From: Phocoena phocoena
Taxonomy: Eukaryota; Chordata; Mammalia; Artiodactyla; Phocoenidae
Direction of reading: 5' to 3'
NCBI RefSeq assembly: GCF_963924675.1
Contig: NC_089221.1
Coordinates: 135,140,263 to 135,204,262 of the forward strand
Length of the DNA stretch: 64,000 nt
A program made the translations under genes and the position numbers. Shown here one piece after another: positions 45,360 through 57,639 of the stretch. The first letter of the stretch is position 1, and every line of letters begins with the position of its first letter. The notes beneath the pieces are model-generated. The model saw nothing but the letters and a program-made list of their open reading frames with translations. It searched no databases and was not told where the DNA came from.

Positions 45360-46735
45360 ACAAACAGGCCACCCACAGAATAATTTTGTTTTGGCTTTGA
45401 CAGCGATTTAATTTTTTAATTGGTTGTCATCATTTAAAATCAGATTTCACATTAAAATACCAGTTCCTGGCTTCTCTTGAAAGGTCCTGTCTGGTAACCC
45501 TGGGTTCTGATGCTCCAACAGCAGCAAGCAGGTCGAGCTGACAAGCAGCTACAGCACTTTCCTTTAACAGGAGCATTGGCTTTCCAGTTACCAGAGTCCC
45601 GATCACTCCTTACTGCTTCAGCTCCTTACATTTCCTGCCTGGCCATACCCCAGTAGGCATACTAAAGAGCACCGCCACAACCTATGGAGATAACATCAAA
45701 ACTACTGGCTTGTTTAATGTGGCGAATTTTGAAAAAGAAATATATTTATGTATTTGTACTTTATTTGTTTTCCTCCCACTTGCCATTTATGTTACCATGA
45801 ACCTTGAATTTAAATAGGGTCATATACACAAAGAAGAAACAAATCCTTGCTTATTGATTCAGGAGAAGACGGAAATCAGCCTAGGGAAGGAAGTGATCCT
45901 GTTTACTCTGTTTTTCAAATAACTGAGGACATAAGACTGAAAAGGCTAAGAAGCATTAGAACACCTAATGTTATTCAAATCCATCACTAGAAGGACCCTG
46001 TTCTCTAAAAATACTAGCATAGATAAACATTATTCTCTGTGTTCCTTATTTCCCACATGTGGCTAATCACCCATTGGGTCTCCTCTCTGAGACTCATTTC
46101 CTCTCTCCACCAGCCCTGTCAAGACCACCTGGCAAAAGGCCACAGCCCCCTCCCTACACGTCTCACCTCAGCCTCTCCCCTTTTTTTTCTCTCTCCCTCA
46201 CACTCGATCGACATTTAAGTCTCCTACCTCTTTTCCCTGCTACGTGTTTTCTCTCCTTATCAAAAATCATCCAGGGACATCTAGATTTATTTCAAGGTCT
46301 CAACTGAAGGTTCAAGTCATCCTATCAGCTACCCTCCTGATTCCTTCACCTCAGGCCAATAATAACACTAACAACACAATTATAATACAGCGGCTTCAGC
46401 TGTGATGGGGGAGTTAGCTTCTGAAGTCAGTGTAGAAGATAACAATTACATAAAGTCAAAATAAGGCTTGAAAGTCACAAATTACACATAGAGGGTGTTA
46501 GACATGCATTTACAGTCTTATATTGATGCATGAATATCCATATATATAAAGGCCTGATTATCAGCAAATTTACATCTAGAGCTCTATCAGAGGCAGGTAC
46601 ACTGTGAGTGGAAAGGGGAATATTATTGACCCTGTTCTTTTCCTTTCAGCATTCTTTTTTATTTTTTGTTCAACCACACATAGTTGAACAAAATGGATAC
46701 ATGCATGTATGATGAAAACCGATTGTGATAATAAT
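45360..46735. other. Unique noncoding sequence
   Basis: Pyrimidine-rich sequence at 46060-46340 may be a decayed L2. Contains the second copy of the unnamed repeat (46429-46478), a hairpin (46664-46693) and a palindrome (46697-46710). Confidence 0.35.
46664..46710. repeat. Perfect 11-bp hairpin next to a 14-bp palindrome
   Basis: TTTTGTTCAAC (46664-46674) and GTTGAACAAAA (46683-46693) form a perfect stem with loop cacacata. Three bases later, ATACATGCATGTAT (46697-46710) is a perfect palindrome. Confidence 0.8.
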
Positions 46736-46739
46736 TTTC

Positions 46740-46970
46740 TAATAGATACTACCGGCTTAGCACTTGTAATGGTCTGGGCTCAAACGAAACACTTTATAAA
46801 TATTCTATTATCATCTTCACAAAAACTCTATGAGGTAGAAATCATTCTCTTTCTCCTCACTTTATAGGAACAGGCTTGGAGTGGTCAAATAACCTGCCCC
46901 GAATCTTGCAGATAGTAAGTAGCAGGGTTAGGAGTTGAACCCAGCTCTGTCCAAGAATCCCCCTTTTCAA
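46740..46970 (-). repeat. MIR SINE
   Basis: Reverse MIR: 'cggcttagcacttgtaatgg', 'aaactctatgaggtagaaat', 'actttataggaacaggcttg', 'agtagcagggttaggagttg'. Confidence 0.78.
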
Positions 46971-46974
46971 TAAT

Positions 46975-48475
46975 AAAGCCAAATCTACAGCTTCACTCCT
47001 CCTGTCTTCCGACTGTAGCCTGAAAACACAGTAATATAGCTATAATCCCCACAGACTGAATCTGAGTGTTCACTCACCTCCTCTCCACAAGACTACAAGC
47101 CACTCCAGATCTTGGACCTGTCCTTCAATCCCGTTTCTCCAAACATTTCTATGTCTTCTCCAATCAGTGAGAGTCCAGTAAGTGTTTACAGATGGCGAGT
47201 GTTTAGTACCAAAAGTTCAGAAGACACCCAAACCAACCATAATTCCCACGACTAGAGAAAAGTTTTTCAATGTTTATTATTTACAGTCCACTGGGGAAGA
47301 GACACTCCCCCCTCTCTCAAGACGCCATGAGAAAACACTTTAGTCAAACACCCCACCATTCACATTTTCTCATTTTCTTCTGTAAAAATAATACATCTCT
47401 GTATAATTTCCCACAACACTTAACAGGAGACTATTTAAACTAAGAAATGTCTTGTGGATATAAACATCAGGCTCATGTAACTATATATGTCACACTAGAT
47501 AACTAAATAATATCCTAGACTTTCTATGTGTATCTGCGTAACAGTACTACAAACAAAAAAAATAATAATTTATGAAAACTGATTTGCATTTCCAAATATA
47601 AAATGTGTAAATCCAACTAATTAGCAAGAGTGAGGGCTGAGGTGTTTCTATAGCAACTATAAAAATGCTAAATTATTTTTTCTCCAAAGTGTTTTATATC
47701 TGCTTCATTAATGGTTGTTTTTCACATTTGTTTTGTGGATATTTCCAAAGTGAAAGGTTTCAAAGATTGCAAAGATTCTCTACTTTATTGCAAAGTTCAA
47801 GAAGAAGTTTCTCACTGGAAGTGTCTCAGGGGTCAACAGCCATGTGCATGAAAACTGTATTTGGTTGAGCTTCTTTCATGCCAGTGGCTCCAGCCTTTGT
47901 TCTTAGCTTCCTCCTAAAGTCTCCTTTTCTCTTACCATCTCTGATTGTTTCTCAGTGTATCTCTGCTAAGGAGATGTTAACCTAGGGTCAGTTTTTCATC
48001 TTGCATCCTTTGCTGCCACCCTGATAGTTCCCAAAGCCCCTGAGCCAGGCAGACACTACCCAATCAGCTGAGGATGACAAAGAGCCCTGAGGAATGGCTG
48101 GTGGAGCTTGGGCAGCGACCTCCACCTCTGGTTCTCAGCTTCCCCACCTGAAAATGAGGTGGATGGACAATGGCCCATTTCTAACCTTCTCTGGAGGTCT
48201 CTTTAGTGGCTCCTTGTTGCCTTACACGTCAGTCAAACTCCTGTGCCAGGATTTTAAGTCCCAAGCACCCCCAAAATCAAACTTATGGCCCACAATTCCC
48301 ATGAGGCAGCAATTCTTAACCTCAGATCAAGAAATCAAATGATGGGCTTCAAAGAGATCATGAGTTCCTTGAATTCCTTGCAAACAAATTTTTATTTCAG
48401 TGGAAAGATGCATGGATTGAGAATTACTGCACTAGGCTCTAAGTTCCCCAAGAGTAGGACGGTATCTTATCCATG
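46975..48475. other. Unique noncoding sequence
   Basis: A weak MIR-like core ('gttctcagcttccccacctg') lies at 48125-48165. No coding gene; the frames at 48094-48342 and 48285-48572 overlap repeats or have no domain. Confidence 0.4.
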
Positions 48476-48479
48476 TGTG

Positions 48480-48823
48480 TTCTCAGAGCCCAACCACAGT
48501 TTCAACCAACTGTTGATTGAAAATATTCAGGAAAAAAAAAATTTCCAGAAAATTCCAAAAAACAAAACTTGAATTCACTGCACACACAGGCAACTATTTT
48601 CATAACATTTACATTGTATTTACAATTATTTACGTAGAATTTAGACTACACTAGGTATTACAAGTAATCTAGAGATGATTTAAAGTATACCTAGCCATTC
48701 CTAGGAGTATGTGCATGGAATATATGCAAATATAGAAGAGACTTGAGTATCCTCAGATTCTGGTATTGGGAGGGCGGTCCTGGAACCAATCCCCCACAGA
48801 TACCAAGGGACAACTGTAATATA
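48480..48823 (-). mobile_element. Tigger-type (pogo/Tc1-mariner) DNA transposon remnant
   Basis: Right end: 'ggaaccaatcccccacagat', then 'accaagggacaactgtaa', the reverse of a Tigger terminus beginning CAGTYGTCCCTYGGTATC, followed by a TA. Interior: 'gaatttagactacactagg', 'tattacaagtaatctagag', 'atgatttaaagtatacc', 'catttacattgtatttac'. Nonautonomous, about 345 bp, no transposase frame. Confidence 0.85.
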
Positions 48824-48824
48824 T

Positions 48825-51084
48825 ATGAATATACTGAATGTGGCAACCAATTTGATCTTATTTGCAATGACCTTTGCCTCCTGTCTGAGAAGGTGGGTGA
48901 CTCTGTGTGCTTCAGTCTTCTCTCTTTTGTGCCTCTGGTGTTATTAATTCATGCTATGTTCATTCCTCAAGCTCAGGTGCGACTTTGAATTTATTTCCAA
49001 ATTTCTCTTTGCAACTTCCTTGCTTTTAGTAAATTGAAACCAAAGACTAGGGCTCAACTATTCTATAAAATAATTCCCCTTGTTTGATTGGGTGTTGGGG
49101 GAGCTAAAATATCTCAACAGTTGAAGGAAACAATCTTGAAGGAAGGAAATTCATATATTCTCTCACCCCAATAGAGGGCAATCACATTCATAGGGGAAAA
49201 AAAGATATAAATGTGTGCTGAAGATTATAAATTGCCATTATTTCTTAAGGACTTGGGTTTCAGACAGAATTCTTTCCTGACACTCAAATTCCCTAAAATC
49301 TGCTGAGTTCCAAACAGAACCATCGCATTAGAACAATGCAAGTAACTCTAACTGACTTACAGGTAGGTCTACCTGTGCACGTGCAGCCAGGCAAAAGGAT
49401 GCTGTCACACTCAGTTCATGAACACAGACAATCCCATGTGAGGGCCCACAGGCCATGTATGTGTGTATAAAGACAAGAGGGCTTTGCCCAAGAACGACCC
49501 GGCTCCACTTTACTCTAAGCCAAGCTTAATCAGACACTAATTCCCAGTCTTTTTGTTGGGTGTTATTTATACCTTCAGTAAAGCACACGGCATCACGGCT
49601 AAATGATCGTGAACAATAAGGATATCCTTAAAGGACTGTGCTGTTGACAAAGAGCATATACAACCAACCCAGCTGGAAGGGATTCGCTTAGAATGCCCCT
49701 TTAGCAATAGCTGTAATAATTTAATACCATTAGTCTCTGTCTCAACTGTAAATGGCCTTAATGGACCCTGCAGTGTTTCTTCAGATTATATACCAATACT
49801 GAGGCACAGCTTTTATGCTCACATTACTGCTGCTAATTGTAAAGCCCTTGTGTCAGATACACTCGAGTGTTGCAATAAGTGTCTTCAGTTAACTTCTTAA
49901 GGGCACAGCTTTCAAAGGAGCATTTGTCAGCCCGATAAAAGAGGCAAGAGAATGTTTCATCTGGTTTCAACGTCAAGGGGGGATCCTGAAAAATCTGACT
50001 GCCTCGCTCCCTACTTCTTTGCAATGAGCACTGTTGCTTCAAAACTTGTTAGCAGCCATCTCCTCAAAGGATTTATTTTGATAGTTCATGAATGTGTTGT
50101 CACACAGCATAATTAAAGCTTACAGAACTATTATCAAAACACAGAGGAAATGTGCTCAGGGAGGCTGATGGCTACCCGGCCGCCTGTGTCTGCCGCTTCC
50201 CACAGGATGTGCGCTGACTGACCAGCTGGCTCCCAAGTTCTGACACTAGGCATATGGAGGAAAGTGAGGCCTCGGGGTAAAGTGCGCGGGCAGGCTTCAG
50301 TGAGCAATCAATTACAAGTAACAGCCAACCCCCCTCTTGGTGACTGTATATATTCCCACCATCACACACTGCCAGCTTGCCTCTATTTTGAATGCAATAA
50401 AACTTGTAGGGAGCCGGCTCATGTGAAACTCTTAAAGATATATGGTAGGGATTAACCATAAAAACGCTAATTAAGGATGGGCTGAGGAATTAGAGGACAG
50501 GCAAAAAGGCTTTCTGCCTTGCAGTTTGTATATAATGAAGGAGGAAAGGGACTGAAAGCAGAGTCTTTTCTGTTTTCTGAAGACGGGCCATGGGGGATAA
50601 AGGTACAGGCTGCTTGGTCAATGCAACATCATTTTCTCAAAGTGATTCCTCACCTCAGTGGTATTCAATGAGATGCAGCTGAACAGAGGGACAGATTAAA
50701 AGATGAGAACATGCAAGAACTTTTATATTCAAAGGTTTCTCTTTTTTAGCATGCGACTTTAAAAAATATTTTGTAATTCACTAAATAAAATATGAAAAGG
50801 AATTGTGAAATGAAATCATTGTACTTCCAAGTGGCCAGGAATTCGGCCCTTGCCTTCTCATCTCTTCCTTCAATAGAGCAAAGTTCCCGGGCTTATTTCT
50901 CACTTTGGGAATTATGAAAGCTTGGGGCTATTTGCAGTAATAAAAAGCTATGTTTCACTTGTAGAAAAGAGAACTCTTAAGCAAATATTAATTTATGTTC
51001 TACATCAATGCCAGAATTTTCTCAGTCCCCAAAAAAATTATACTAAGTTTGTGCAATTCATTTTATGCGAATAACTTTCGGCAA
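48825..51084. other. Unique sequence, candidate enhancers at 49480-49860 and 50100-50480
   Basis: No repeat recognised. The block at 49480-49860 includes a perfect palindrome TAAGGATATCCTTA (49617-49630) next to AACAAT. The block at 50100-50480 is rich in AATTA cores. No coding frame has a domain. Confidence 0.42.
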
Positions 51085-51300
51085 AAAAAGAGAATTAAGA
51101 GATCATTGAGTGCTCACTTTATCATAAGATACTTACATGATAGATACAGTACAAAAAACCCTAGGAAACAAGAATTATGCCTGTTGTATAGATAAGGAAA
51201 TGAAACTCAGACTGAACCAAGTGAAGCCTTCTGACTGGTGAGGAAAATGCTGAAATTCAAATCCAGTCTGTCTGATGCCCAGGTTATGCTTTTTTCCATC
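51085..51300 (-). repeat. MIR SINE
   Basis: Reverse MIR: 'attgagtgctcactttatca', 'gttgtatagataaggaaatg', 'aatgctgaaattcaaatcc', 'agtctgtctgatgcccagg'. Confidence 0.75.
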
Positions 51301-51304
51301 AGTC

Positions 51305-54300
51305 TTCCCATTGTGCCTCTACCTCAGAGTGATATCCATAAAGCTCACTATGTTGTGGGTCCTGAAAACATATCCTCAAGGAGTTAAGTCTTTGGAACAG
51401 GGGAACCCTTCCTCTACCATACTATATTTATAAAGTTCCATATGTGTATGGTGTGGAACATGCAGATAGTGATACAGGAAAGGATTATATTTGTTTAATT
51501 TTTACATTACTTTGCCTTGTACTCACAAAAACAAAATTCTAGCACTCTGTTCAAATTTACAGGGAAAGCCAGAAGCATCCTAAAAGAACAGTCACAAACG
51601 TATTGCTTACCATGAAATAGCATGAGGCACGACAGATGATAGGAAATTAATCCATGTAGAAATGATCAGGTCTTGCTTCCTAAATAAAACCTTCCAAGGT
51701 TAAATGTGGAGTTGGGAAAAGAGTGGAAAATGGAGAGAGAAGAGACGGGCACATGAAAAACATGCATGTTTTCCTGATAATCCACAGCTTTATGAGTTTT
51801 CCGGGGGGAATCAAAATTCTTTCTGTAGGTTGCTACTGGGATTACTCAAGCAAGGTAAGATGAATTGTTGGTGAAAATAGTGACTGAAAATAAAAGTTTT
51901 ATTTCCTAGAACGGAAAAGCCAACAATATTCAGACAAAATCTCTGTGACTTGGGCCACTCCTGATGCTGAGATCCTAGAAACCAGCACACTCCTCAGCCA
52001 ATGTCTGTTGTTCCAAAGGCTCAGCAGATCCAAGCAGAGAAGCCACTAAAGTCACTTTTCATAGACTTCCAAATGCCTGCTGGAAGATGCTTCGTGAGAA
52101 CAGAAACCTCACCTTTCACAAACTTTACCGGCAGTTGATAACCCGGGGCTGTAAAAGGGTAATAAGGCTGATGCTTAACCAACATGCCTACCAGAACTTA
52201 AACCTTGGAGTAACTTGGCAGTTTTTCCAGTTTTATGGCCTTTGATACTTTTTTGGCATTTCTCTTTTAGAAATTCCTTCACAGTCCTACTGCACACAAA
52301 ACCAGACCAAAAAAATCAGTACTCATACTTTATAATCTAACGCAACAAAGAACACTCATCCAAGTTGACCACCTGTTTGACTTCTAACATTTGGCTCTTT
52401 CCAAACACAGCTGCCCAAAATGAAGATTTATCACTCTCTCAAGGATATTCAAAGTAAAATGCTACAAGCTGAGGGGCAAACAAGGTTTAAAGAGATGAAA
52501 TAAGCCCATGGCTTCCCAAAAGGGCAATTATTCACTTAGATGTGTAAGTGGGGTTATGCTTCTTTAAAAAATAAATACATCACATGACTCTTTGTACTTA
52601 TGGTTTATAGAATCATCTCTAAGTGAGACTGACTGCTAATCAGAAGTATTCTCCATAGCCCATGGGTCTGGAAGTAATAAAATGGAGGCTGAGGGGTCAG
52701 CTAGAATGCCCAGTTATCAACCACTTAAAACCGAGCCAGAACATGGCACTTACCAACCTAGGTAAAATGAGCCATCTTGCTTCTGAAATTTCTGTTCTGG
52801 AAGCCTTGATGTGGTCAGTGGAAAGTGTCTATGGGTGTGAAGGCAACTCGGCTACACAGTCCTCAAGACTTTGCACTACTTATAGGAAACATACAGAAGA
52901 CATGGCAAAATCCTTGAGCCACACGGTATTTCCCCAGTCAGCTGGGCAAACTCAGCCCACTTAGAAGGCATCTATCTGACCTCCCTTTCCAGGGCTGAGG
53001 TCAAAGGAGACTAAAGTGAACCACCTCCTTGGTGTAGTGGTTTGTAACGGCCTCTCCTTGACATCAGGTGCTAAGCTACACTGAATCTGCTCTTCTTACA
53101 TTTACACTCTCTGATTGATGTTAGAGAATTCTCCCACAAGGGAAGCGATTAAGTGATTTCCAGAGAGGAAAGAGGGCTGTTGAGGTCTCCAAGTGAGTAT
53201 GCCAGATGCCCAAGGAAATAATCTGGGATGTCTCAGTGAAGAATTCCACATCTATTGCTCGAGTATGTGAGTTATGATTTTTGTTTTTTTTCCCACACAG
53301 TGTATACATGATGTGACATGCTTTATTTATTGGACCTGATTTATCCGTACTGCTTTATTGTTGACCAGCTTTTATTTCTTCCTTAACCTTATTAACCCTT
53401 GCTTGTATTTGACAGCTTAACACCCTCCATCACTCTGCAGCATTCACTCTGAGAACCGACGTGGAACTAACGGTGGCCTTTTTATTTCCAATCTTTGAGG
53501 TCACGAGCAGCTGCCCTAGCCTGAGCCCTGAAAGATTTTTCTATAGGTAGTTCTCTTTCAATGGGTCGTCTCCTTAATGTGTCTCTACAGGTCTGTCTGG
53601 ATGTTTGAAATGAGATGTGATTCCTGCTAACTTTAGTCACTGCCAACATACACCTTGGAAGAAGAGGAATAAGTTTTACCTTTGGAAAAAAGCCTTGAGC
53701 AATTCAAGTGAAACAACGTGGTGATTTTCTTCTTGGGCATTTTATCACTTTTCAAGTTACATCCAAGGAACGTCCATCTGGGGACACCTTTGATTGCCTC
53801 GAGAAAATCCACCAGTGAAACAAACTCAGAAACATCTATTACCCGATGTAAGTGTGAATGAAATAGACCATGGTGGGTGAGATTTCCTAGCTCCGTTTTT
53901 CAGCCTGGATTGATTAACGCTAATAAATTCAGGGAGGTGATTTCAGATGATGCCCGTCAAGCTGGATCTTACAGCCCAGTTGTTTATTATTTCACACTGC
54001 CCTGGGCTCAGTCTTTGACATTCACCACCCTAAAAGGTCATGAAGTCAAATTCTACAGCCAGATTTAGTAAGTATTTTGGTGAGCAGGCTCTTGTGTTAA
54101 TGAAGACTAGCTTTCTTAGAATTGAGACTTAAGGAAGAAAAATTCCAGGATGAATACAAATAACCCCAAATCAGGAAATTCATACTTTTAAGTGGCCAGA
54201 TCAGTGCAAGAACATTTGAGACCACAGGAGAAAGAAGAGGATATGGAGAGAAGCCAGTCAGTGCTTACAAACCGAGCAAACATAAGAGTTAACAACCATG

Positions 54301-55149
54301 GGGGCAAAAATAACATTTCCAACCAGCAAAGATGGCAAAACCTATGCCAGCAGCCAACAGAATCCATGGCCCATGTGCTCCATCAATGTGCACTCCCAGT
54401 CTGGCCATCATTGCTCCTGCCTTCCCACGGATTCTCCAGGCCTTGTTTCCCAGCGCAGAAAAAAACCTGGAAGCCGACTCACAGTTCTCCATGCACTGTA
54501 CAAGTCAGAACGACAAGCCTTAGGAGCCATCCATATTCTCAAACTTTTCTTTCCCAAAGCTTAATGCAACTCTAGATATTGACATTGATGACATTAGAGC
54601 AGCAAATATCTTTTAGAACTTCTATCCAGGAAGAAAATGACATGATAGACAAGCATGGGGTCAGTGCCACTTTCTTCTTTTTCTATCCATCAAGCCTTCC
54701 TTTATCTGCCTTCATCTTCCACACCTTCCCTGTGTCTCTAAGCTAAAAAGGAAAATAGGTATCTGTCTATAGCACACACAAATTCCCACTGCAGTGGAGG
54801 CTGGGGGCTGGGGAGAGGTATCCAACAAAATGAAAAGTGAAGAGAAAAAAGAAACAGGGTCTACTGCATTTGGTTTGGGTCTTGCCTAATTTCTGTTAAC
54901 TCCACCCAGTTGGCTTTTCTGGCCTCAGGCATCTATCTGTACCATTAGGGCATATTTTCATGACCATCCCGGATGCATCTGTCCCTCCATTAGATAACAG
55001 GAGAGGGTATGCCCAGCCTTTCAGGAGGGGCAGTGCCACTGTCTATGTAGCCAGATTTTTTCATGAGTAAGAAATTCCTACTTGCATACAACTCCCATTC
55101 CTTATTCTTGGTAAACACATGGACATTATGCCCATTCACTCTGATAACC
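51305..55149. other. Longest near repeat-free stretch
   Basis: About 3.8 kb with no assignable interspersed repeat. The 127-, 88- and 63-codon frames at 54192-54575 overlap one another in three frames, and none has a domain, so they are unlikely to be real. Nothing else identified. Confidence 0.4.
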
Positions 55150-55667
55150 TGAATACTTCTCAGAGGTACTAAATTCCTCCTCTACGCTATGGTCTATCCT
55201 AAACCAGTCCTAGCCCCCAACCCCTCCCAGTTAACCCTATTCCTCCAAGTCACCACTAGAAATATCACTTCTTCAGGAAGCCTTCCCAGACCACTGCTCA
55301 CTCCCACATCAGGTTAGGCTGCCCTGACAGACCCTCCTCTGGCTTAACACCCAACACTTAATATTTATTCACTGTCATTCTCCCCTACGCTACCAGACCT
55401 GTTTTCCAGGCCTCAGCATGTGAAAGAGTCTAAGGGGAGCTTGTTGAAAATGCAAATTCTCAGTTGTCTGTTCCCAGAAATTCTGATTCTGGCAGAGGCT
55501 CGGGACTCTTCATTTGACCAAAGTGAATCACACACAGGTGATCTTCAAATAGCACTGTCCCAAAATGTTAACACTGTGAGGCCTCTAGTCCATGTCTTAA
55601 TCACAGTCATTTTCCCACCACTCAGCACCTTGCCCAGCATGTAGCTGGCATTCGATAAACACTGATT
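55150..55667 (+). repeat. L2 LINE 3' end, interrupted by a hAT element
   Basis: Left part: 'ctccaagtcaccactagaaa', 'ttcaggaagccttcccagac', 'ctggcttaacacccaacac'. Right part (from about 55575): 'cacagtcattttcccaccac', 'ccttgcccagcatgtagctg', 'gcattcgataaacactgat'. A hAT element (55418-55565) separates them. Confidence 0.78.
55418..55565 (+). mobile_element. hAT-Charlie MER5A/MER20-like fragment
   Basis: 'ggagcttgttgaaaatgcaa', 'attctcagttgtctgttccc', 'agaaattctgattctggcag', 'acacaggtgatcttcaaata'. The terminal repeats are decayed. It is nested in the L2. Confidence 0.7.
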
Positions 55668-55680
55668 TAAAACAAGGATG

Positions 55681-55961
55681 GGGCTTCCCTGGCGGCGCAG
55701 TGGTTAAGAATCTGCCTGCCAATGCAGGGGACATGGGTTCGAGCCCTGGTCTGGGAAGATCCCACGTGCGGCGGAGCAACTAAGCCCGTGCGCCACAACT
55801 ACTGAGCCTGCGCTCCAGAGCTCGTGTGCCACAACTACTGAGCCCACGTGCCTAGAGCCCGTGCTCTGCAACAAGAGAAGCCACAGCAATGAGAAGCCCG
55901 TGCACGGCAACAAAGACCCAACGCAGCCATAAATAAATAAATAAATAGATAAATAACGTTA
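55681..55961 (+). mobile_element. CHR-1-like tRNA-derived SINE, older subfamily
   Basis: Forward orientation: 'gggcttccctggcggcgcag', 'ggttcgagccctggtctggg' (B-box region), a body with repeated 'gccacaactactgagcc' units absent from the other copies, then 'ataaataaataaataa' tail. 13-bp target duplication taaaacaaggatg (55668-55680) and taaaacaaggacg (55962-55974), one mismatch. The different body shows a separate subfamily. Confidence 0.9.
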
Positions 55962-55974
55962 TAAAACAAGGACG

Positions 55975-56650
55975 TTCTGATTCTGGTTCCTGCTCTTCTA
56001 GTCCCAATTTTCCACCCTCACAGGGCAGTTGTTCAGCAGGGTGGACCAGCGCTGAATCTTGCACAGATCTTTGTAGCTCCTGAGTTGTACAAAGTACTTT
56101 CAACCCTGGCTTGTTATGCCCAGGGTTCCCCCGCTCATAGGAACCTTTCCTTTACTCTCTTTTGGACGAATGAACTTCAGCCCATTCCTTTTCCAAATAA
56201 AGGTTGCAAGGGAAAAACTGACATGGACTTGGCAAATAAGGGTTTCTATTATTAAAAGCAGGTTGAAGTTGGGGCTCTGTGCAACTGCTTCCTAATTTCT
56301 GAAGTGTCTCTATTTTAAGTGTGTGGCTAGTGCTTGAAAAAATCCCAGCAGGCTCTAGATGAGAGAGCATCCCCCTCATTAACACTAATGAGAGCTGGGC
56401 TCATGCGCTAAAGGAAGAAAACATCCTCTGGGCCAAACCCAGTGGGTGGCGGGATGGGAGCAGGAAGACTTGGGGTGGGGGAAAGGGAGAACACCCCTTA
56501 ATTTCATTCTATCCAGGAATGTGGTGACAAGGTAGAAAGAGAGAAACCAATTAAAATGGACTTCTGGGCTATGAAAGTCTAAGCTTCTGAAAAGATGCCA
56601 TCAACATTCCAAGCAATTGAAATGGTACCATATTGGGGGCATGGGGGGGA
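55975..56650. other. Unique noncoding sequence
   Basis: No repeat or gene recognised. Confidence 0.4.
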
Positions 56651-56654
56651 GGGG

Positions 56655-57140
56655 GTTGAAATATTTATTTATTCAGCAGATATTTATTTAGCATATATAG
56701 GGCTAGGATGTAATAGTGAGGAAGAAGAATAAAGTACTTCTTCACATGGATTCCATAGCAAGAAGTGAAGGGATTATATAATTAACAAGGAAACAAGATA
56801 TTCCAATGAGAGCAGGGACTTCATCTGTTTTGTTTACCATATTCCCTGTACCAAGCACCATAATGTGGATGCAATAAACATTTGTTAAAGAATGAATGGA
56901 GGGTTGGATGGATAGATGGTTTGATAGTTGAACGGAAAGAGGGAAGGGAAGGTGGGAGAAAAAGTGAACAAGAAAGACTTCTCTGAGAAGGTGACATTTG
57001 AGCTGAAAAGCAAGAAAGAGGCAGTTATGAATGTTCTGCAGGAAAAGTTCCAGAAAGAAAGAACAGCAAGTTCTTCAGGCCTGAACAGGTTTGGCATTTC
57101 AGAAGGCGGCCAGTGAGGCCAGAGTGTGGTGGAAGTGGCT
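56655..57140 (+). repeat. Ancient unnamed repeat with nested L2 3' end
   Basis: Same landmark order as 41150: 'ttcagcagatatttatttag', 'catatatagggctaggatg', then 'ttctctgagaaggtgacatt', 'tgagctgaaaagcaagaaag', 'gttctgcaggaaaagttcc'. The interval 56795-56905 is an L2 3' end: 'gagagcagggacttcatctg', 'gtaccaagcaccataatgtg', 'caataaacatttgttaaag', which interrupts it. Confidence 0.58.
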
Positions 57141-57350
57141 CAGGGCAATGGGGACAGGGGCAGGGTTGGAGATGAGAACACGAGTAGGATCATAATGAGG
57201 ATTAAGGATGGAAAATAGTAAGCAGCTGTGATAGTAACTTTATCCATCCAACTAGCACTTTCAGAATCTCTGATACATAAGAGACTCAATGCCAGTTGCT
57301 ATGGAAAATACAAAGTCTCCTTTACCTCAGTGGGCTCAGCCAGAATTGTT

Positions 57351-57553
57351 ATTTTTTTTTTTGTGGTACTTGGGCCTCTCACTGCTGTGGCCTCTCCCGT
57401 TGCGGAGCACAGGCTCCGGACGCGCAGGCTCAGCGGCCATGGCTCACAGGCCTAGCCGCTCCACAGCATGTGGGATCTTCCCGGACCGGGGCCCAAACCC
57501 GTGTCCCCTGCATTGGCAGGCGGACTCTCAACCACTGTGCCACCAGGGAAGCC
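57351..57553 (-). mobile_element. CHR-type tRNA-derived SINE
   Basis: Reverse orientation: T run, 'gtggtacttgggcctctcac', body, head ending 'caccagggaagccc'. Flanks ctcagccagaattgttat and ctcagccaaagttttat form an imperfect target duplication. Intact length, slightly more diverged than the 41.75-kb copy. Confidence 0.9.
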
Positions 57554-57639
57554 CCTCAGCCAAAGTTTTATAAGAATGAAATCTTAGGTATTTATTTTGC
57601 AAACAAAATGGAAGAATCAATCACATGTGTTTCATAACC

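Noticed and set aside
54192..54575. 127-codon frame with 88- and 63-codon frames overlapping
   Set aside because: Three frames open at once over the same interval indicates low stop density, not coding; no domain.
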